DNA from: Exophiala sp. HKRS030
Lineage: Eukaryota > Ascomycota > Eurotiomycetes > Chaetothyriales > Herpotrichiellaceae
NCBI GenBank assembly: GCA_023897205.1
Contig: JAHWDD010000006.1
Coordinates: 2,852,001 to 2,916,000, forward strand
DNA length: 64,000 nt
Direction of reading: 5' to 3'
Shown: positions 10,271 through 22,034 of the stretch, in pieces
How the letters are laid out: each line of letters starts with the position of its first letter
Position numbering within the stretch: position 1 is the stretch's first letter
Translations under genes and position numbers: made by a program
Notes under the pieces: generated by a model
Databases searched by the model: none
What the model saw: only the letters and a program-made list of their open reading frames with translations
What the model was told of the DNA's origin: nothing

Positions 10271-12052
10271 ATGGACACAGAAATAATGAATATGACTACT
10301 CCCGAGGTCGCGCAGTCGATCAAGACCGCAAAATTCGAACTCGCGTACGAACGCGCATTGCGACAAGCAGAACGCATCTACGAAGAAGAAAGAGTGCGCG
10401 CACTTCGCGTGCAGCTTCTCCTGCTTGAAGACGAAAACGAGGAACTTCAAGAGCATGCGATACTGCAAGAGGACGAGCACAATTTCCTAGAAGAAACCAA
10501 CGAAGAATTGCGCGACAATGTTGCTACAACTGAGGCGCAGCTACAACAAACACAGATGGATTTGAAAGCGCGTCAAAGAGACCTTGACCATCTTAGAGCG
10601 GAGGTTAATGCCCTCAATGCTGCAAGCACCGATGCGACAAAACTTTTGTCTGAAAAGCTGGCTTTGACAAGGGAATTGAACATACTAAAACCTGAGCTCG
10701 AACATTTAAAATCACAATCGTCCACGCAACAGAAACTGTTATCAGAAAAGCTCGCCCTACAAAGAGAACTCAGCTCCGTGCAGGTCGAACTGGAAACCGA
10801 GAAACGCGCGGTACAACGGATCAAAGAGAAATTTTCAACTCAGAGCGATTCAGCTAGCGAAGCGGAATTGGAACAGCTTCGAAAGGATCTCAGCAAGGCG
10901 AAGAGAGAAGCCCAAAAGGCCCAACGTGATGCTGCAGCTGAAGTTGAAGAGTTGAAGAATGAGCTTGCGCAAGCGAAGCGAGTGTCCGAGCGTTCCAATG
11001 ACGAAACTTCAGCTGAAGCTCAAGAAACCAAGAAAGAACTTGCGAAGGTAAAGCGAGAAGTCCAAAAGCTGGATCGCGAGAATAGGAAGAGAGTGGCTGA
11101 ATGGGAAGAGGAGAAAGAAATGCTCGAAACCAAGCTCGACTCGTTCCGGAACAAGCTGAAAGCGACCAAGGATGAACTAGAAGAGGCGCAGACAGAAATC
11201 GAGAGGATGCAAGCCGCCAAAATGGCACAGTCTGCAGAACTGACCAGAGCTCGAATCAATGGTGGCGCGATACCGAACCCGAGGAAGAGAAACGTAGCTC
11301 GATTTGACCCCGATATGACAATAGGTACTCCTGGTAATGGCGGCCCGGCAGCAAAGAAGCAGCGCGTCTCTGTAAATCCTGGCGACAAGTCTGCCTTTTC
11401 CATGACACCGTTCTTGAACAAAACCCTCAGCATCCTTCCAGAGACCCCAGCAGAAAACAGCCACGAAACTGCAGCAGACACCCCAAGCGAAGCACCCGTT
11501 GAAGGCGAAAATGCAGCCAACGAGCACAACAAGCCCACGAAAACCAAACCAGTGAAACCTGCAGCACCTGCAGCAGTCAAGAAACCATCTCAACGCAAGG
11601 AGAGAGCCAATGCACAGCCTCTGAAAGAAACAACAAACAGTAAAGGCAACAACAACAACAAAGTCGCCAAAAAGCCAACACTCGACAAACTCATCGAAGA
11701 GGACGACACAGACCTGGAAAACGACTGCGAGAACAGAGAATCCAGCGGCAAAGAAAACGCCGAAGACACGAGAAACACCTCGACGACAACCGGCGACCAA
11801 TCCTCCGCTGCGCCCGTCAAGAAACCCAAGCTCTCAAAGCGAACCAACATCTTCGACGAAGAAGACAACGCACCACCGCCGCCCGCAACCAAAGTTAGAA
11901 CCATTGGAGGCGCCGGCTTAGGTGGTTCGAAAGGCCTAGGCCTAGGACTGGGACTGTCGCGGATATCTCTCAAGGCCAAGCCGAATGCAAAGGGGAAAGT
12001 GCTGGCTGAGTTTTCGCCGCTTAAGAAGGATAGGAGGACGCTTGTCTTGTAG
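10271..12052 (+). CDS. Long coiled-coil protein, probably nuclear
   Basis: Single exon of about 593 aa. I chose the ATG at 10271 (context CAAATGG); ATGs at 10286 and 10292 are also possible. Residues about 15-330 are almost continuous coiled coil, rich in Glu, Lys, Arg and Leu with heptad leucines. The block KLLSEKLAL recurs at residues 124 and 155, 31 residues apart, showing internal duplication. The C-terminal half is disordered and basic, with nuclear-localisation-like clusters (PRKRN, AAKKQR), a Ser/Pro motif SMTPFLNKTLSILP and a conserved-looking tail LAEFSPLKKDRR. This composition resembles chromosome, spindle-pole or kinetochore-associated proteins, but I do not recognise a named family. 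No frame break. Codon use matches its neighbours. Confidence 0.7.
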   Translation: MDTEIMNMTTPEVAQSIKTAKFELAYERALRQAERIYEEERVRALRVQLLLLEDENEELQEHAILQEDEHNFLEETNEELRDNVATTEAQLQQTQMDLKARQRDLDHLRAEVNALNAASTDATKLLSEKLALTRELNILKPELEHLKSQSSTQQKLLSEKLALQRELSSVQVELETEKRAVQRIKEKFSTQSDSASEAELEQLRKDLSKAKREAQKAQRDAAAEVEELKNELAQAKRVSERSNDETSAEAQETKKELAKVKREVQKLDRENRKRVAEWEEEKEMLETKLDSFRNKLKATKDELEEAQTEIERMQAAKMAQSAELTRARINGGAIPNPRKRNVARFDPDMTIGTPGNGGPAAKKQRVSVNPGDKSAFSMTPFLNKTLSILPETPAENSHETAADTPSEAPVEGENAANEHNKPTKTKPVKPAAPAAVKKPSQRKERANAQPLKETTNSKGNNNNKVAKKPTLDKLIEEDDTDLENDCENRESSGKENAEDTRNTSTTTGDQSSAAPVKKPKLSKRTNIFDEEDNAPPPPATKVRTIGGAGLGGSKGLGLGLGLSRISLKAKPNAKGKVLAEFSPLKKDRRTLVL

Positions 12053-12434
12053 AAACTCTTTCTGTTGTGTATATAAGTGGATCATCATCTTGTGAGATGA
12101 GTATGAGGTGGTGGTTAATGGCTTTATGACTTGATTCTTTTGCATAATATGATTCGTATTGGCAAACAGGACTTATTTGCGGATCTCCTCTACTGGTCAT
12201 TATTGTGTTTTGGTTTCAACCGTCCATCTTCGTGCCGTGAAATTTCATGACTCTCTGCGTGGCAGATGTGGTTCGTCGTTGGATTCGTCCGCGATGGGAC
12301 TGGTAATGGTTGATGTTCTCTATTTCATTCGCTCTTGGAGCCAAAAGGACTGATGAATGTTCTCTACCAAGATTGAGTGTAGCGTAAACCGACATGACCA
12401 AGACTATGTACAAATTGTAATGGCTCCTCCAAGG
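12053..12434. other. Convergent 3' region
   Basis: About 380 bp between the stop codons of two convergent genes. It should hold both 3' UTRs. No other feature seen. Confidence 0.6.
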
Positions 12435-15225
12435 TCAATCTACTTCAGCCTCTTTCAGTCGATCTTGCTTTCCATAGTCATTGTTGAAAGTATGCGATCT
12501 TTTCCTCCTCTCGACGAACTCCTTAGTGCCTTCAATTCTGCCAACCACGGAATCCCTTCGTTTTGTCAACACAAAATTTCCATCTTTTGCCGCTGTTCCG
12601 TCCTTGGCTCCAAGTAAATGACCAATATCCCTCCACATAGTACTAAATGACGCTGCAGTAACGCCATTCGTAAGCCAGATCTGCTTGGACATACCTTCAG
12701 GGTGAGCAAAGGGGCATATATAAGGTCGAAAGTATGCACGAGCTATAGCCGGCGGAACCAATCGATTTGACCCGTCGGCAGGAGTTTCGTCAGGATGAGG
12801 CGGTATCGACGACGCAGTTCCTGTAGAGTTTGTACTATCAAAAACTGGGATGCAAGCCCCAAGGGTTGTAGGATCACTTTCACAAATGTCCTTCTTGCAA
12901 ATCGAAGCTGCAGTCGGCGGTTCGATAGTGGTAGCAGGAACTTTTGCTTCGTTTTTTATTGCAGATTGGTTGATCGGGTTGATAGGTTTGGAATGTTGAA
13001 ATTGTAAGGTATCTCTGGTAACCTGGGCGAGCGAACTTGAAAGCCCCGTTGCATCACTAGTCTGGGTTGTCCCACCGGCACTGATCGTGGATGGGCACCC
13101 ACGACGTTTCCGACGTCGATAGTTTCCGCTCTGGGGCCTAATTTCTGAGTCCGTTGCTGGAATTTGTCCTTGGGTGCCGGAGATATTTCTTCTTGGTCTA
13201 TGGTGTTTTCTTTGCTGCACCAATGTCACAGGGGGATCTGTGGTTGGTTTTCACACCAATTTTCCGTGCGACTTGCATGAGCATGGGAGCGTCTGTTGGT
13301 ATATTGAACATCGCCAGGTGATGACTTCTTGCTCTGATGTGGTTTTCTGCTTCGATATCGCGCAGCGGTATGCTTCTCCGGGTAACTTACTGATGGGTTT
13401 GACTCTTGTACCTGAGCTTTATCTTTCTTCTCAGATTTGACCGAAGCGGAGTTGTTACCGCCAGCTATCACATTTTCCAATGTAGGCCCCACCGATTCTT
13501 CCCATCCGACCTAGCAGAAGTTGATGCAGACGATCCTTCGGCTTTGAAATCAGTCCGAGGGTGGGATCTTGAGCTGGAACCCGGTGCAGTTGTTTGTCTT
13601 GAAGAATAATTGGATGCTATCTTATGCATCTCTCCCACACCTGAAGCGCTTGAAAAATTGACTTCTGAAGCTTGATAATGGCCTTGAACGTTAGGAGATT
13701 CAGTCAACGCCACTTTATCCCTCACAGTCTCGTTCGTGAAGCCAGCGCCCTGACCTGCTGTATCAGGGTGACCACTGCAGCCACCGTCGCTGAGGTCTCC
13801 TTCACTACAACATTCGGAACTGCCTTCATCCTCAAAAGTACGCCGAGGCGCTCTTTGCGCTCGAGCAACTGCACTTTTCTTCTTCTTCTTCTTCTTTTTC
13901 TGGCTGGTTCGTCGAGGCGAGAATGATTCATCACCGCCATCGTTAGAGATAAAAGAACCAGAGCCGCCGCTGGTATCTTCGGAAAATTCTAGACCTCCTT
14001 GGTTGGTTTTGCTTTTGGAAGATTCACACGGTTCACCATTTATGATTCTCATGATTCGATACTCGTCGTCTCTTCGATGCATCACAAACATGATATCCAA
14101 CAATGAACAAATCTCTTCGTCAGTCGACTGCCACAGAATTGGGTGAGTGGTCGCGCTTTTGTCGTTGGGACTGACGATGATTACTTGAAGACGTCTCTTG
14201 ACGCTGAGAACCATATCATGGTTCTTCCCTACATGACCTTCAAGATGCCAAATAAGGTAGAGTAAGAAGTATCTTGCACGAATGGGGTCGCAATACTTAA
14301 GTGCTGTTTCACTGCACAGATTCAAAATGTCCGCCAGGATCGGATGCACCTGGTTGAGAGCGCTGAATCCATCAAAGATCAGACAGGCGTGACGATATAG
14401 TTGCGGTGACTGAAGGTCAATGTCTGAGCAATCATTAGTCAAGCTATAACAGGTATTTCGCAGATCGCGTATATTCGCGTCACTCTCTGAAAGAAGGCAC
14501 AAATTGCACAGACAATCGAACCCAAAGGCACGTTTGAGTTCCATGCGATGAGCAGCGATGCTCTGCCCTAGATCGTCCGTATATGACATAGTGATTTCCT
14601 GTCCTCTCTGGATGTGTTGCAAGGCGCGTACCGTGAGAGTGATATCTCCATCTCCTTTCCCCTCCGGATCTTGCACTTCCAAGAATGCATTTGGGGCGCA
14701 AGAGTGGTTCAGTACGCCAGTCATCAAGCCAAACACCACGAATCGTTGTCGAAGCAGACAGTAGCAGCGAGAATCATCAAAGAAGCGCGATGCGAGTCTC
14801 GCCTGATTGATTGTGCTCTCTGATGTGTTTGCCGGGACTGATTGGCAGTCAGGTGCACAATCACCGAGCGCGTCGATAAGATCACGTAATGGAAAGCTGC
14901 TTGAGCGCGATTGTCGATAGAAAATATCCTTGATCTCCTTCGGGTAGCCATAGCCACCAAGGTTACCCTTTGTGGCTAAAGATTCTGTTTTTTCCAAGAC
15001 AAGTTGCATCTCATGAACAATTGCACGAACCATTTCGGAGAAGGTTTTTTGGCCTAGTTGATGTGGGCCCTTCCAGGGATGAGGAAATCTGGTTGTCGGC
15101 CAGGAAAATCCAACCTCAGAGAAGATGAGATCTCCTGGAGCATGTTCGACTAGGGCAAGAAGGCCTGAGCGTGGCGGTATTGAAGTTGCCGAGGAAGTTC
15201 GAGATGATCTTGGGGTTGATTCCAT
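12435..15225 (-). CDS. SET-domain protein with long disordered C-terminus, two frame breaks
   Basis: The restored single-exon protein is about 930 aa. The SET core has the S-adenosylmethionine/lysine-channel motif NHSCAPNA (about 173-180), the second SET motif EITMSYTDD (about 210-218) and the cysteine-bearing post-SET FGFDCLCNLC (about 235-243). Together these resemble SMYD/SET5-type lysine methyltransferases. The N-terminal strand GLLALVEHAPGDLIF matches the start of such domains. From about residue 430 the protein is disordered, with an eight-lysine tract encoded by a CTT repeat. A conserved-looking C-terminal block (PYICPFAHPEGMSKQIW) follows at roughly residue 830. Single bases are missing at the G run (C4 on plus, 13487-13490) and the C run (G5 on plus, 13231-13235). 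Substrate unknown; histone or ribosomal-protein methylation is plausible by family. Confidence 0.75.
13875..13899. repeat. CTT/AAG microsatellite coding for poly-lysine
   Basis: Five or more CTT units flanked by T runs, inside the SET-protein gene, encoding about eight consecutive lysines on the minus strand. Copy number is likely variable between strains. Confidence 0.8.
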
Positions 15226-16688
15226 GTTTGTCGACGGCTGTCGCAGGGGATGTTACTGTGAGGTCATTGGTAGATAATACGTTTTGGTGCTGACAGATGT
15301 CCCATATATGGTTATTGATAATTTCATAGTTGTCCGGGATTTTGGGAAGAAAGGATGAAGAAGTAAAGCAGAACCAAGTTACTTGGATAGCGACAAGGAT
15401 TGATGGGCAATCGCAACACAAAGGTGACAAGTGACGCGACTGCCTCCTCAGCAGGTTGAACGACATGTGAATTTGCCGGTGAAGTGGCAGTAATTCACAG
15501 TCACCATCAAAATAAAGAGGCCGCTTGTATTTGCTTTCTATGTTTGACAGTACGTCGGCAGTGATGGAAGAGCAGCGAAAAGAGCACTACACAGCGGCCC
15601 TCAATTGTACAGGGTCCATTTCACCCCTGAGTTGACAAATTAACAAGCTAAGTAAAGCGAACCTCGACCTCGTAGACAATATCATCCTGCCAACAAGCGT
15701 AGCTCTCAGGGCGGTATGATACCGCCTTTCGCAGTCCGCCCAAGGGGCTTCAAACGGGAAGATTTCCCCGGAAGGAGTTTGATCGAAGTTGAAGAAGAAT
15801 CGTGTTTGCTGATATAAAGTAGACTTGTGCAAACAAAGTGGTTGCAGGAAGAAGGTCCGGCTTCGAACAGTGATCTTGGCGTTTCCGACATCGACATGAC
15901 CATGCTGCAAAAGCGTATCAGCCAAAAGCCCGGGTTCGCGACATGAAATTCCGGATGAACGACTGCCAGCACTATTTTTCACAATGCGGACTTTTACGGT
16001 CATGGTTGATGACAGAGCCGCATCCATGCCGAAGCATTGTGAAACCCATACAACGTCGCATGTCTTGGAGTGGCAGAGGCCACAAATGATCCCCTACTTC
16101 AGTTGTGGTGACAATGCCTGAAGAGCTGGTACAGGAAGTATACTGGAACCCATAATGTAACAGCCAGAACGGGGATCAATATCTGTAGCCAAAGGGGAAA
16201 TGATGCATATTCGGTACTCGCTCGCGAAAAGAGTTGATGATTCTCGGGAAGGAGATAAAGAGAGGTTGGCGGCATGTTTTTGCAGATTAAGAAGTGGGAT
16301 GCCTCCAAGTATTAGTGAATGCTAGCAGTCGATAAAACAGGCCTTGACCAGAAGATTCTAGCTCAACCGATTCGCTAAGAATCCTCTTGTTCAAGCCCGG
16401 TCCGTCGTGTTCTCGAAGTCAACGTTCGTCTCCGTATCAATCTAAACTTCAGTGGTAAGGCCAAGCAAAGAAGTCAAGTCGAGATCGGTGGATGACAACG
16501 TCTGACAATCACAGTCCTTGTTGGTCGTGCTGTAGGCACCCGTGAGGAGGGATCACCTTCAGGTGAGATCAGCACTAAGAGCATGATGCTCATCGTTCCA
16601 AGAGCGCATGGCGGGACAATATGGGAAATTTCAAAGCGTCTGCTTGTAAACAATGACGTTTTGTTTAGGAGTGCACGGACGATTTCCA
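15226..16688. other. 1.46 kb without an assignable gene
   Basis: Two minus-strand open frames look faintly protein-like. One is 146 codons (15587-16027) with no family resemblance. The other is 69 codons (16099-16308) and encodes one strongly hydrophobic helix (FPLWLQILIPVLAVTLWVPV). Either could be part of a small lineage-specific gene, but start, splice sites and conservation cannot be supported here. Confidence 0.4.
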
Positions 16689-17207
16689 TCACAACCATTT
16701 TCGACCAGCCCCCGTGACACGTTGCCTGAAAACGGGACTTTTAATGGGGTTCCCGACTGTGTAGAATGGATTCATCAATGTTTTGACCCAGAGCTCAAAG
16801 ACCTCATTCATGAATTGACGTATAGCTTCTTCAGTTTGCGGACTTGTGGGATTTTGGGGAATTGATGTTGACGAAATGGTCGAAGTGCGGCTACCCGCCG
16901 ACGCATTGGTCATAGCACTAGGTTGATGTAGCAGCATAAATCGAACATTTGTGCCAGTGATGAAACAGCTGATGTGTGAATTCGTGGGTGCGTAATTGTC
17001 GATGACCTTGAGCCACATATTCGGACTCAGCCATTGAACTTCCTCAACCACGTCCAATGCGGCATGTACGATGAATTGATTCATGTACCGGGAAGTCTCC
17101 CCATTGCGGAACCTTGCAATACCATCTCCTCCAGCCTTGGACGTCCCAAATGTCAACTCAAAGAGCGGCGTATCGGTCGGTGAAACGATGACAAAGTAGT
17201 AGGACAT
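16689..17207 (-). CDS. trs20: TRAPP complex subunit 2 (sedlin/Trs20)
   Basis: Single exon of 172 aa, close to the size of yeast Trs20. It starts directly with the longin-like fold MSYYFVIVSPTDTPLFE. The conserved LNQFIVHAALD-equivalent (MNQFIVHAALDVVEE) follows. The SNMWLKVID-type strand is also present (PNMWLKVIDNYAPT). The C-terminus ends in FELWVKTLMNPFY and SPVFRQRV. A roughly 25-residue Ser/Thr-rich insert (about 105-125) interrupts the loop before the last helices, as in other filamentous fungi. Sedlin is a core subunit of the TRAPP tethering complexes, the GEFs for Ypt1/Rab1 acting in ER-Golgi traffic and autophagy. No frame break. Confidence 0.93.
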   Translation of the reverse strand: MSYYFVIVSPTDTPLFELTFGTSKAGGDGIARFRNGETSRYMNQFIVHAALDVVEEVQWLSPNMWLKVIDNYAPTNSHISCFITGTNVRFMLLHQPSAMTNASAGSRTSTISSTSIPQNPTSPQTEEAIRQFMNEVFELWVKTLMNPFYTVGNPIKSPVFRQRVTGAGRKWL

Positions 17208-18360
17208 GATTTTAAGGCAAAGACATGCGATCGAATCACAAAGCGCTAGAATTCAAGATCTATGACTTTAGATTGCCCAATAACTGCATGCATGCCTTGT
17301 GATTGACAAACCAAGTCAGTAATGTAGTATCAGCGACTGATGGAGTGAGTAGACACGGTCGCACACGGGTTGAATCCTGACGCTACATCAGAAATCCACC
17401 AGGATTCTTGGCTTTTGACTTAGCGCACTGCGCAGGCCCAACACCGAGAAAAGCCTAGCGCTATTCTTGGCATAAACTCCGCCCCACCCAGCTCGAATTC
17501 TCCCAAATCCGTCTTCCGTTTCTTTCAACAGATGTATAGTGCCGCTATAACAGAATCTCAACCAATCTTGCATCTGTATTGCGCCCTTGCAAGCTAAGGC
17601 GACTGGGAATCATGTCTCTTGTTTTGCGCGGTTTTGGTGATCTGTGAACCCTGCCATCCCACCAAAGTGCTTTGCTGCTCCGCCCAGACAAGTTACACCG
17701 TGCCAATGCTACCAACGTCTCGGCGGCGGAGTGGGACAAAGACTTGGATGCTGTGCCAACCTACACTCTGGCCTGTACCATGGCTTAGATTTCGCTTGTC
17801 TCGAACTCTATGACGTTCCCTGTCGAGAACATTTTTTTGGCAGTGTGGGAGGTTGCTCCACGGTGTGAAACTTGAGATGCAGTTGTCCATTCCTTGGTAT
17901 CGCCGATGTCTTCAGCGGTACTTTCACCACCACGACCATTAGGAGAAGCTCAGATCTTCCATTTCATGCGATCAAATCACAGTCATTGGTATACCATATT
18001 GATGATGACATTGACGTTCAGGGAGACAAACTTCCCCTCTTCCGTTGATCAATACCTTTTTGTTCATGGCTAGTGATGTACATCCCCTTCCGCCGCATTC
18101 ACCCCCATCGTCGTCTGGAGAAATTCCGGGGAATTCTTGGCAATGCTACTATCAAATTTCCTTCGGCCAAATGCTCGGCCTGTTATGCTGTGTGAGACGA
18201 GGAGGGGCGTGATGCTGGTATCGCGACCTCCGCATGGTAAGTCAATCTTGCATAAGTAGGTCGATGTTCCTCGCTTTTGCTGCCTGCGGTATATCTCTCA
18301 GGGTCGATTCGAAAAACAACCACATATTTTGCTCCCCTTTTTCCAAAGCGTCTCGTGATC
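17208..18360. other. 1.15 kb divergent intergenic region
   Basis: Shared upstream region of the leftward TRAPP gene and the rightward permease. Several short open frames, none with features. A GGTTGAATCC string near 17368 resembles an internal tRNA promoter box, but no cloverleaf is apparent around it. Confidence 0.5.
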
Positions 18361-20353
18361 ATGACTTCGACCCGAAGAAGATCATCTGTGGTGGAGGTCC
18401 ATCGGTCCAACGATGGAGTCCTCAGAGTTGACGATGCGTCAGTGAGGAAGATGTCTCAAGCCAACGCATTCATCGCTGCAGACATCAAAGATGCAAAGCA
18501 GGCTACCAACAAGGAGCTTGAAATGAGCGTCCGAGACGGTATCAAATTATACAAGAAAGGAATCTGCTTTTCCCTTCTGTTCTCTCTGGCCGTCATCATG
18601 GAAGGTTATGACCTCTCTTTGATGGGTTCATTCTATGCATTTCCACCTTTCAAGAACAGATATGGAACCGAACCAGATCCAGTCGATGGCGGATTATTGA
18701 TATCTGCTCCATGGCAAAGTGGTCTATCCAACGGTGTCCAGGTAGAGCCCTTTGACCCTCCCACTATTGTCCTCACATTCTGACATTGGTCTAGGTCGGT
18801 AGTATCATCGGCTTGTATCTCAACGGCTGGGTTTCGGAATGGATCGGCTACAAAAAGACAATGTTCGGCTCGCTCGTCTTGATGATCGCATTCATCTTTC
18901 TCCCCTTCTTTGCTCCTAATATCGAGACGATTCTTGCTGGAACAATCCTCCAAGGTATTCCATGGGGAGTCTTCCAGACCTTGACCTGTAAGTTGACAAC
19001 CGGGTTTCAGCAGCGGACCATGGAGACTCAAATCACGATCGCAATGCTGACTTGAGGTAGGCACATATGCAAGTGAGGTTACACCTACTGTTCTTCGACC
19101 TTACCTCACTACCTACGTGAATCTATGTTGGGTATTTGGTCAGCTTATCGCTGCTGGAGTGCTCCGTGGCTTCTTGCAGAGAAGTGATCAATGGGCATAC
19201 AGAATGTGAGTCTCCCCCGCTTCAATCATTCCCAAACCCGTTGTCTGACGTGACAATTTAGTCCTTTTGCCCTGCAATGGGTCTGGCCCGTGCCCATCCT
19301 CATTGGGACAATCTGGGCGCCAGAAAGCCCATGGTAAGTCCTCAACATTCGCAAATCGAGCATAACTAACTGACACGACCACAGGTGGCTGGTACGGAAG
19401 GGCAGATATGAAGATGCCAAGCGATCCCTTGAGCAGATCACATCAAAGAACTGCGGCGTACCCTTCAACGTCGACGACCAAGTTCTGATGCTCAAGGCCA
19501 CCAACGAGCTCGAGATGGCTATGGGAGAAGGCACAACCTACTTGGACTGTTTCCGTGGCATTGATTTACGACGAACCGAGATTGCCTCGATCACCTGGGT
19601 CGCACAAGCCTTCTGTGGTGCGGCTCTCATGGGCTACTCAGTACAATTCTACGAACGAGCTGGCCTGACAAACGAAAACGCATTCAACATGAACATCGGC
19701 CAGTATGCCATGGGAGCCTGCGGAACCATTGGGTCTTGGTTTCTGATGACGTACATTGGACGTCGAAAGTTATACATTACCGGCCTCGCCATCATGTTGC
19801 TACTATTGATCGTCGTTGGTGGTCTTGGAACCATGGAGCAGAATGAAGCTGCAAGCTGGGCAATCGGCTCGATCCTTCTTGTCTACACCATGACTTACAA
19901 CTTCACTGTCGGACCTGTCTGTTACTCGATCGTTGCTGAAATTCCTTCAACTCGTCTAAAGATCAAGACCGTCGTTCTAGCTCGAAATTTCTACAACATG
20001 GTATGTTTAGTTCTACTCCATCGCGAGCTTCTCCCACTAACTTTGCACAGGGTGGCATCATCAATAACATCCTGATGCCCCGAATGATTGGCTTGAACGC
20101 CTGGAACTGGGGCGCAAAGACAGGATTCTTCTGGGCCGGCTGCTGTTTGCTGCTCCTGACTTGGACATACTTCCGCCTCCCCGAACCCAAAGGTCGCACT
20201 TACGGTGAACTCGATGTCCTTTTCGAACACAAGGTCAGCGCCAGAAGATTCCACAAGACCAAAGTCGATCAGTTCGCCGGCGAGCATACCGAGATTGTGG
20301 CGGAGACTTCTGACAGCGATGCTGAGAAGGCTCAACAAGAGCTCAAGGCGTGA
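18361..20353 (+). CDS. Maltose permease-like sugar:H+ symporter (MFS sugar transporter)
   Basis: Six exons: 18361-18741, 18795-18987, 19061-19205, 19262-19333, 19385-20000 and 20051-20353. The introns are 50-73 nt with canonical ends, and the frame closes exactly to 569 aa. Twelve hydrophobic segments are recognisable. The first is preceded by a 75-residue hydrophilic tail. TM1 contains [18 protein letters not shown], a pattern of fungal alpha-glucoside (MAL31/MPH-type) permeases. The sugar-porter motifs PESPWW (after TM6), GRRKLYITG (loop 8-9) and [18 protein letters not shown] (end of TM12) are present. Likely role: plasma-membrane uptake of maltose or other alpha-glucosides. No alpha-glucosidase or regulator lies beside it, so the substrate remains unproven. 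Intact, with no frame break. Confidence 0.9.
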
Positions 20354-20882
20354 ACGGAGAAAGGTAAGATGACTTCTGTTACTGCATGACGTCCCAGGAC
20401 TTCAAGTTCCAACACGGAAGGTCAGATCACTCCCTGTCGCCAGCCTCATTGTCAGAGGATTCTTTGCTGAAAGATGAATCGTCAAGGCCGAATATTTATT
20501 CGATGTATCACACAATAGGAATTAACAACATTCTTTTACCGATATAGGTCTCAGTAGTTTAAAATTCGCATTTTTGGCTTAGGAAACAATTGTCGCCTCA
20601 TTTTACAAAAGACCAATCTACTTAGATCTGAGCTCGTATCAACGTGAATGATTGAATTGACCAAACGCGGAGTCGAAAGGTGCGATACCAGGGAGTAGAA
20701 TGTGCAGAGTTTAAAGCAGCGCCACTGCCGGGGCTTACAGATACACTGGGAAGTTGGTCTGTCATTTCGACCTAACGACTGCGCCAAGCCTAGAACTCAA
20801 CATCGACTCAATAAAGTGCTTCTTTGCGTATGTAAACCCACATTCAACATAACCGAAACATTTCGAAGGCAAGGCTGCTCCA
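20354..20882. other. Intergenic region, permease to NOSIP
   Basis: About 530 bp holding the permease 3' flank and the NOSIP promoter. No additional gene or repeat seen. Confidence 0.55.
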
Positions 20883-22034
20883 ATGTCACACTCAAAGCGT
20901 AACACGTCCCTCGCATTTTTCACAGCGCACGAACGGTCTTTGCTGCGTACGAGCTGGGGCAGTCAATCGACACGCCTGACACGTGACTCGTTCTTGCCAT
21001 TCGGATACTGTCGACTATGTCTGGGGATCGCCAATGATCCCGTGGCTTGCGACGGCGGCGGAGGTGATGGCAAAGTCCATTTATTCTGCCGTGAATGCGC
21101 GCTCAATGACCTCGTGAGTCAGAGGAAGGAGATCAAACGCTTGGAGCTGGGGCAGGAGAATAGGGCGGAGGAAGAGAGGGAGCGGAAGGAGCAGGAGGAT
21201 GAGGACAGGCGCGAGAGGGATATTCGGCAGTTTGAGCGCGCGGAGATGGGGTTCTCTGATGGTGACAATGGTGGGGGAAGCCAGGTGGGTGGCGCGGGAA
21301 GGGGTGTCAAGAGGAAGCGGGAGGCTACGGAGATGCATTCTTCTTCAGCAAATGGTTCAGCTGGCCGTGGTATCGAAGCTGCCACCGCGTTGAAGAAAGG
21401 CAATCACGGTCGCGAAAGCAAAGAAAACAATGGCGACGGTGGTTCATCCGAGTCGAGTTTCTGGATCCCCTCTCTGTCAACAACTCCCGCCGCGGCGGCT
21501 CCGCTGACGAAATCAAAACTACATCCGCTTTGTCCAGCATCGACGCCGGAAAACAAGCATTCTTACAGCCTTAAAACGCTCGTCACGGTGCGTTTCACCG
21601 AGATCAAAGACGACACTACAGGAGCTAGTGAGAAAGTCGCAAGGATCTGTCCGAGTTGCAAGAAAGTGTTCAATAATGCTTCAAGGGCAAAACTAGGCAC
21701 GGCAACTGGCTGTGGACATGTTGTTTGTGGAAATTGTGCAGATCTGTTTACAAAGGCTTCGTCGACGGGAATGGGATCAACTCGTGAAACGATTCAGAAG
21801 AAGAAAGACAAGCAGAGTGCAGAAGGCAATCATGCGGAGGTGCGATGCTTTATATGCGAAGCGGATCTCAGTGGTCACAGTCAAAAAGAAGGCAGTGCTA
21901 GTGAAAATAGGAAGAAGGCCAAGGGCAAAGACAAGAACGTGGGAAGGCTCATCGAGATTAGTTGCGAGGGCACCGGGTTCGCAGGTGGTGGTACAAATAT
22001 GGCTAAGCGTGAGGGTGTAGCTTTTCAATGTTAA
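20883..22034 (+). CDS. NOSIP-like RING/U-box protein
   Basis: Single exon of 383 aa. The N-terminus MSHSKRNTSLAFFTAHER is characteristic of nitric oxide synthase-interacting protein (NOSIP) and its fungal orthologues. A first modified RING/U-box follows (about 40-80) with CRLCLGIANDPVAC and HLFCRECALNDLVSQRKEI. A long charged helix (about 80-125) and a disordered middle come next. The C-terminal RING-like domain has CPSCKKVFNNAS, a GCGHVVCGNC zinc ligand set and CFICEADL. NOSIP-family proteins are E3-like factors found in the nucleus; the fungal counterparts associate with the spliceosome. The name reflects the animal orthologue only; fungi lack that nitric-oxide synthase partner. No frame break. 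Confidence 0.9.
   Translation: MSHSKRNTSLAFFTAHERSLLRTSWGSQSTRLTRDSFLPFGYCRLCLGIANDPVACDGGGGDGKVHLFCRECALNDLVSQRKEIKRLELGQENRAEEERERKEQEDEDRRERDIRQFERAEMGFSDGDNGGGSQVGGAGRGVKRKREATEMHSSSANGSAGRGIEAATALKKGNHGRESKENNGDGGSSESSFWIPSLSTTPAAAAPLTKSKLHPLCPASTPENKHSYSLKTLVTVRFTEIKDDTTGASEKVARICPSCKKVFNNASRAKLGTATGCGHVVCGNCADLFTKASSTGMGSTRETIQKKKDKQSAEGNHAEVRCFICEADLSGHSQKEGSASENRKKAKGKDKNVGRLIEISCEGTGFAGGGTNMAKREGVAFQC

Noticed and set aside
11020..11979. Several long minus-strand open frames
   Set aside because: They are mirror frames of the Glu/Lys-rich coiled-coil gene and consist of Ser/Phe/Leu-rich shadow sequence.
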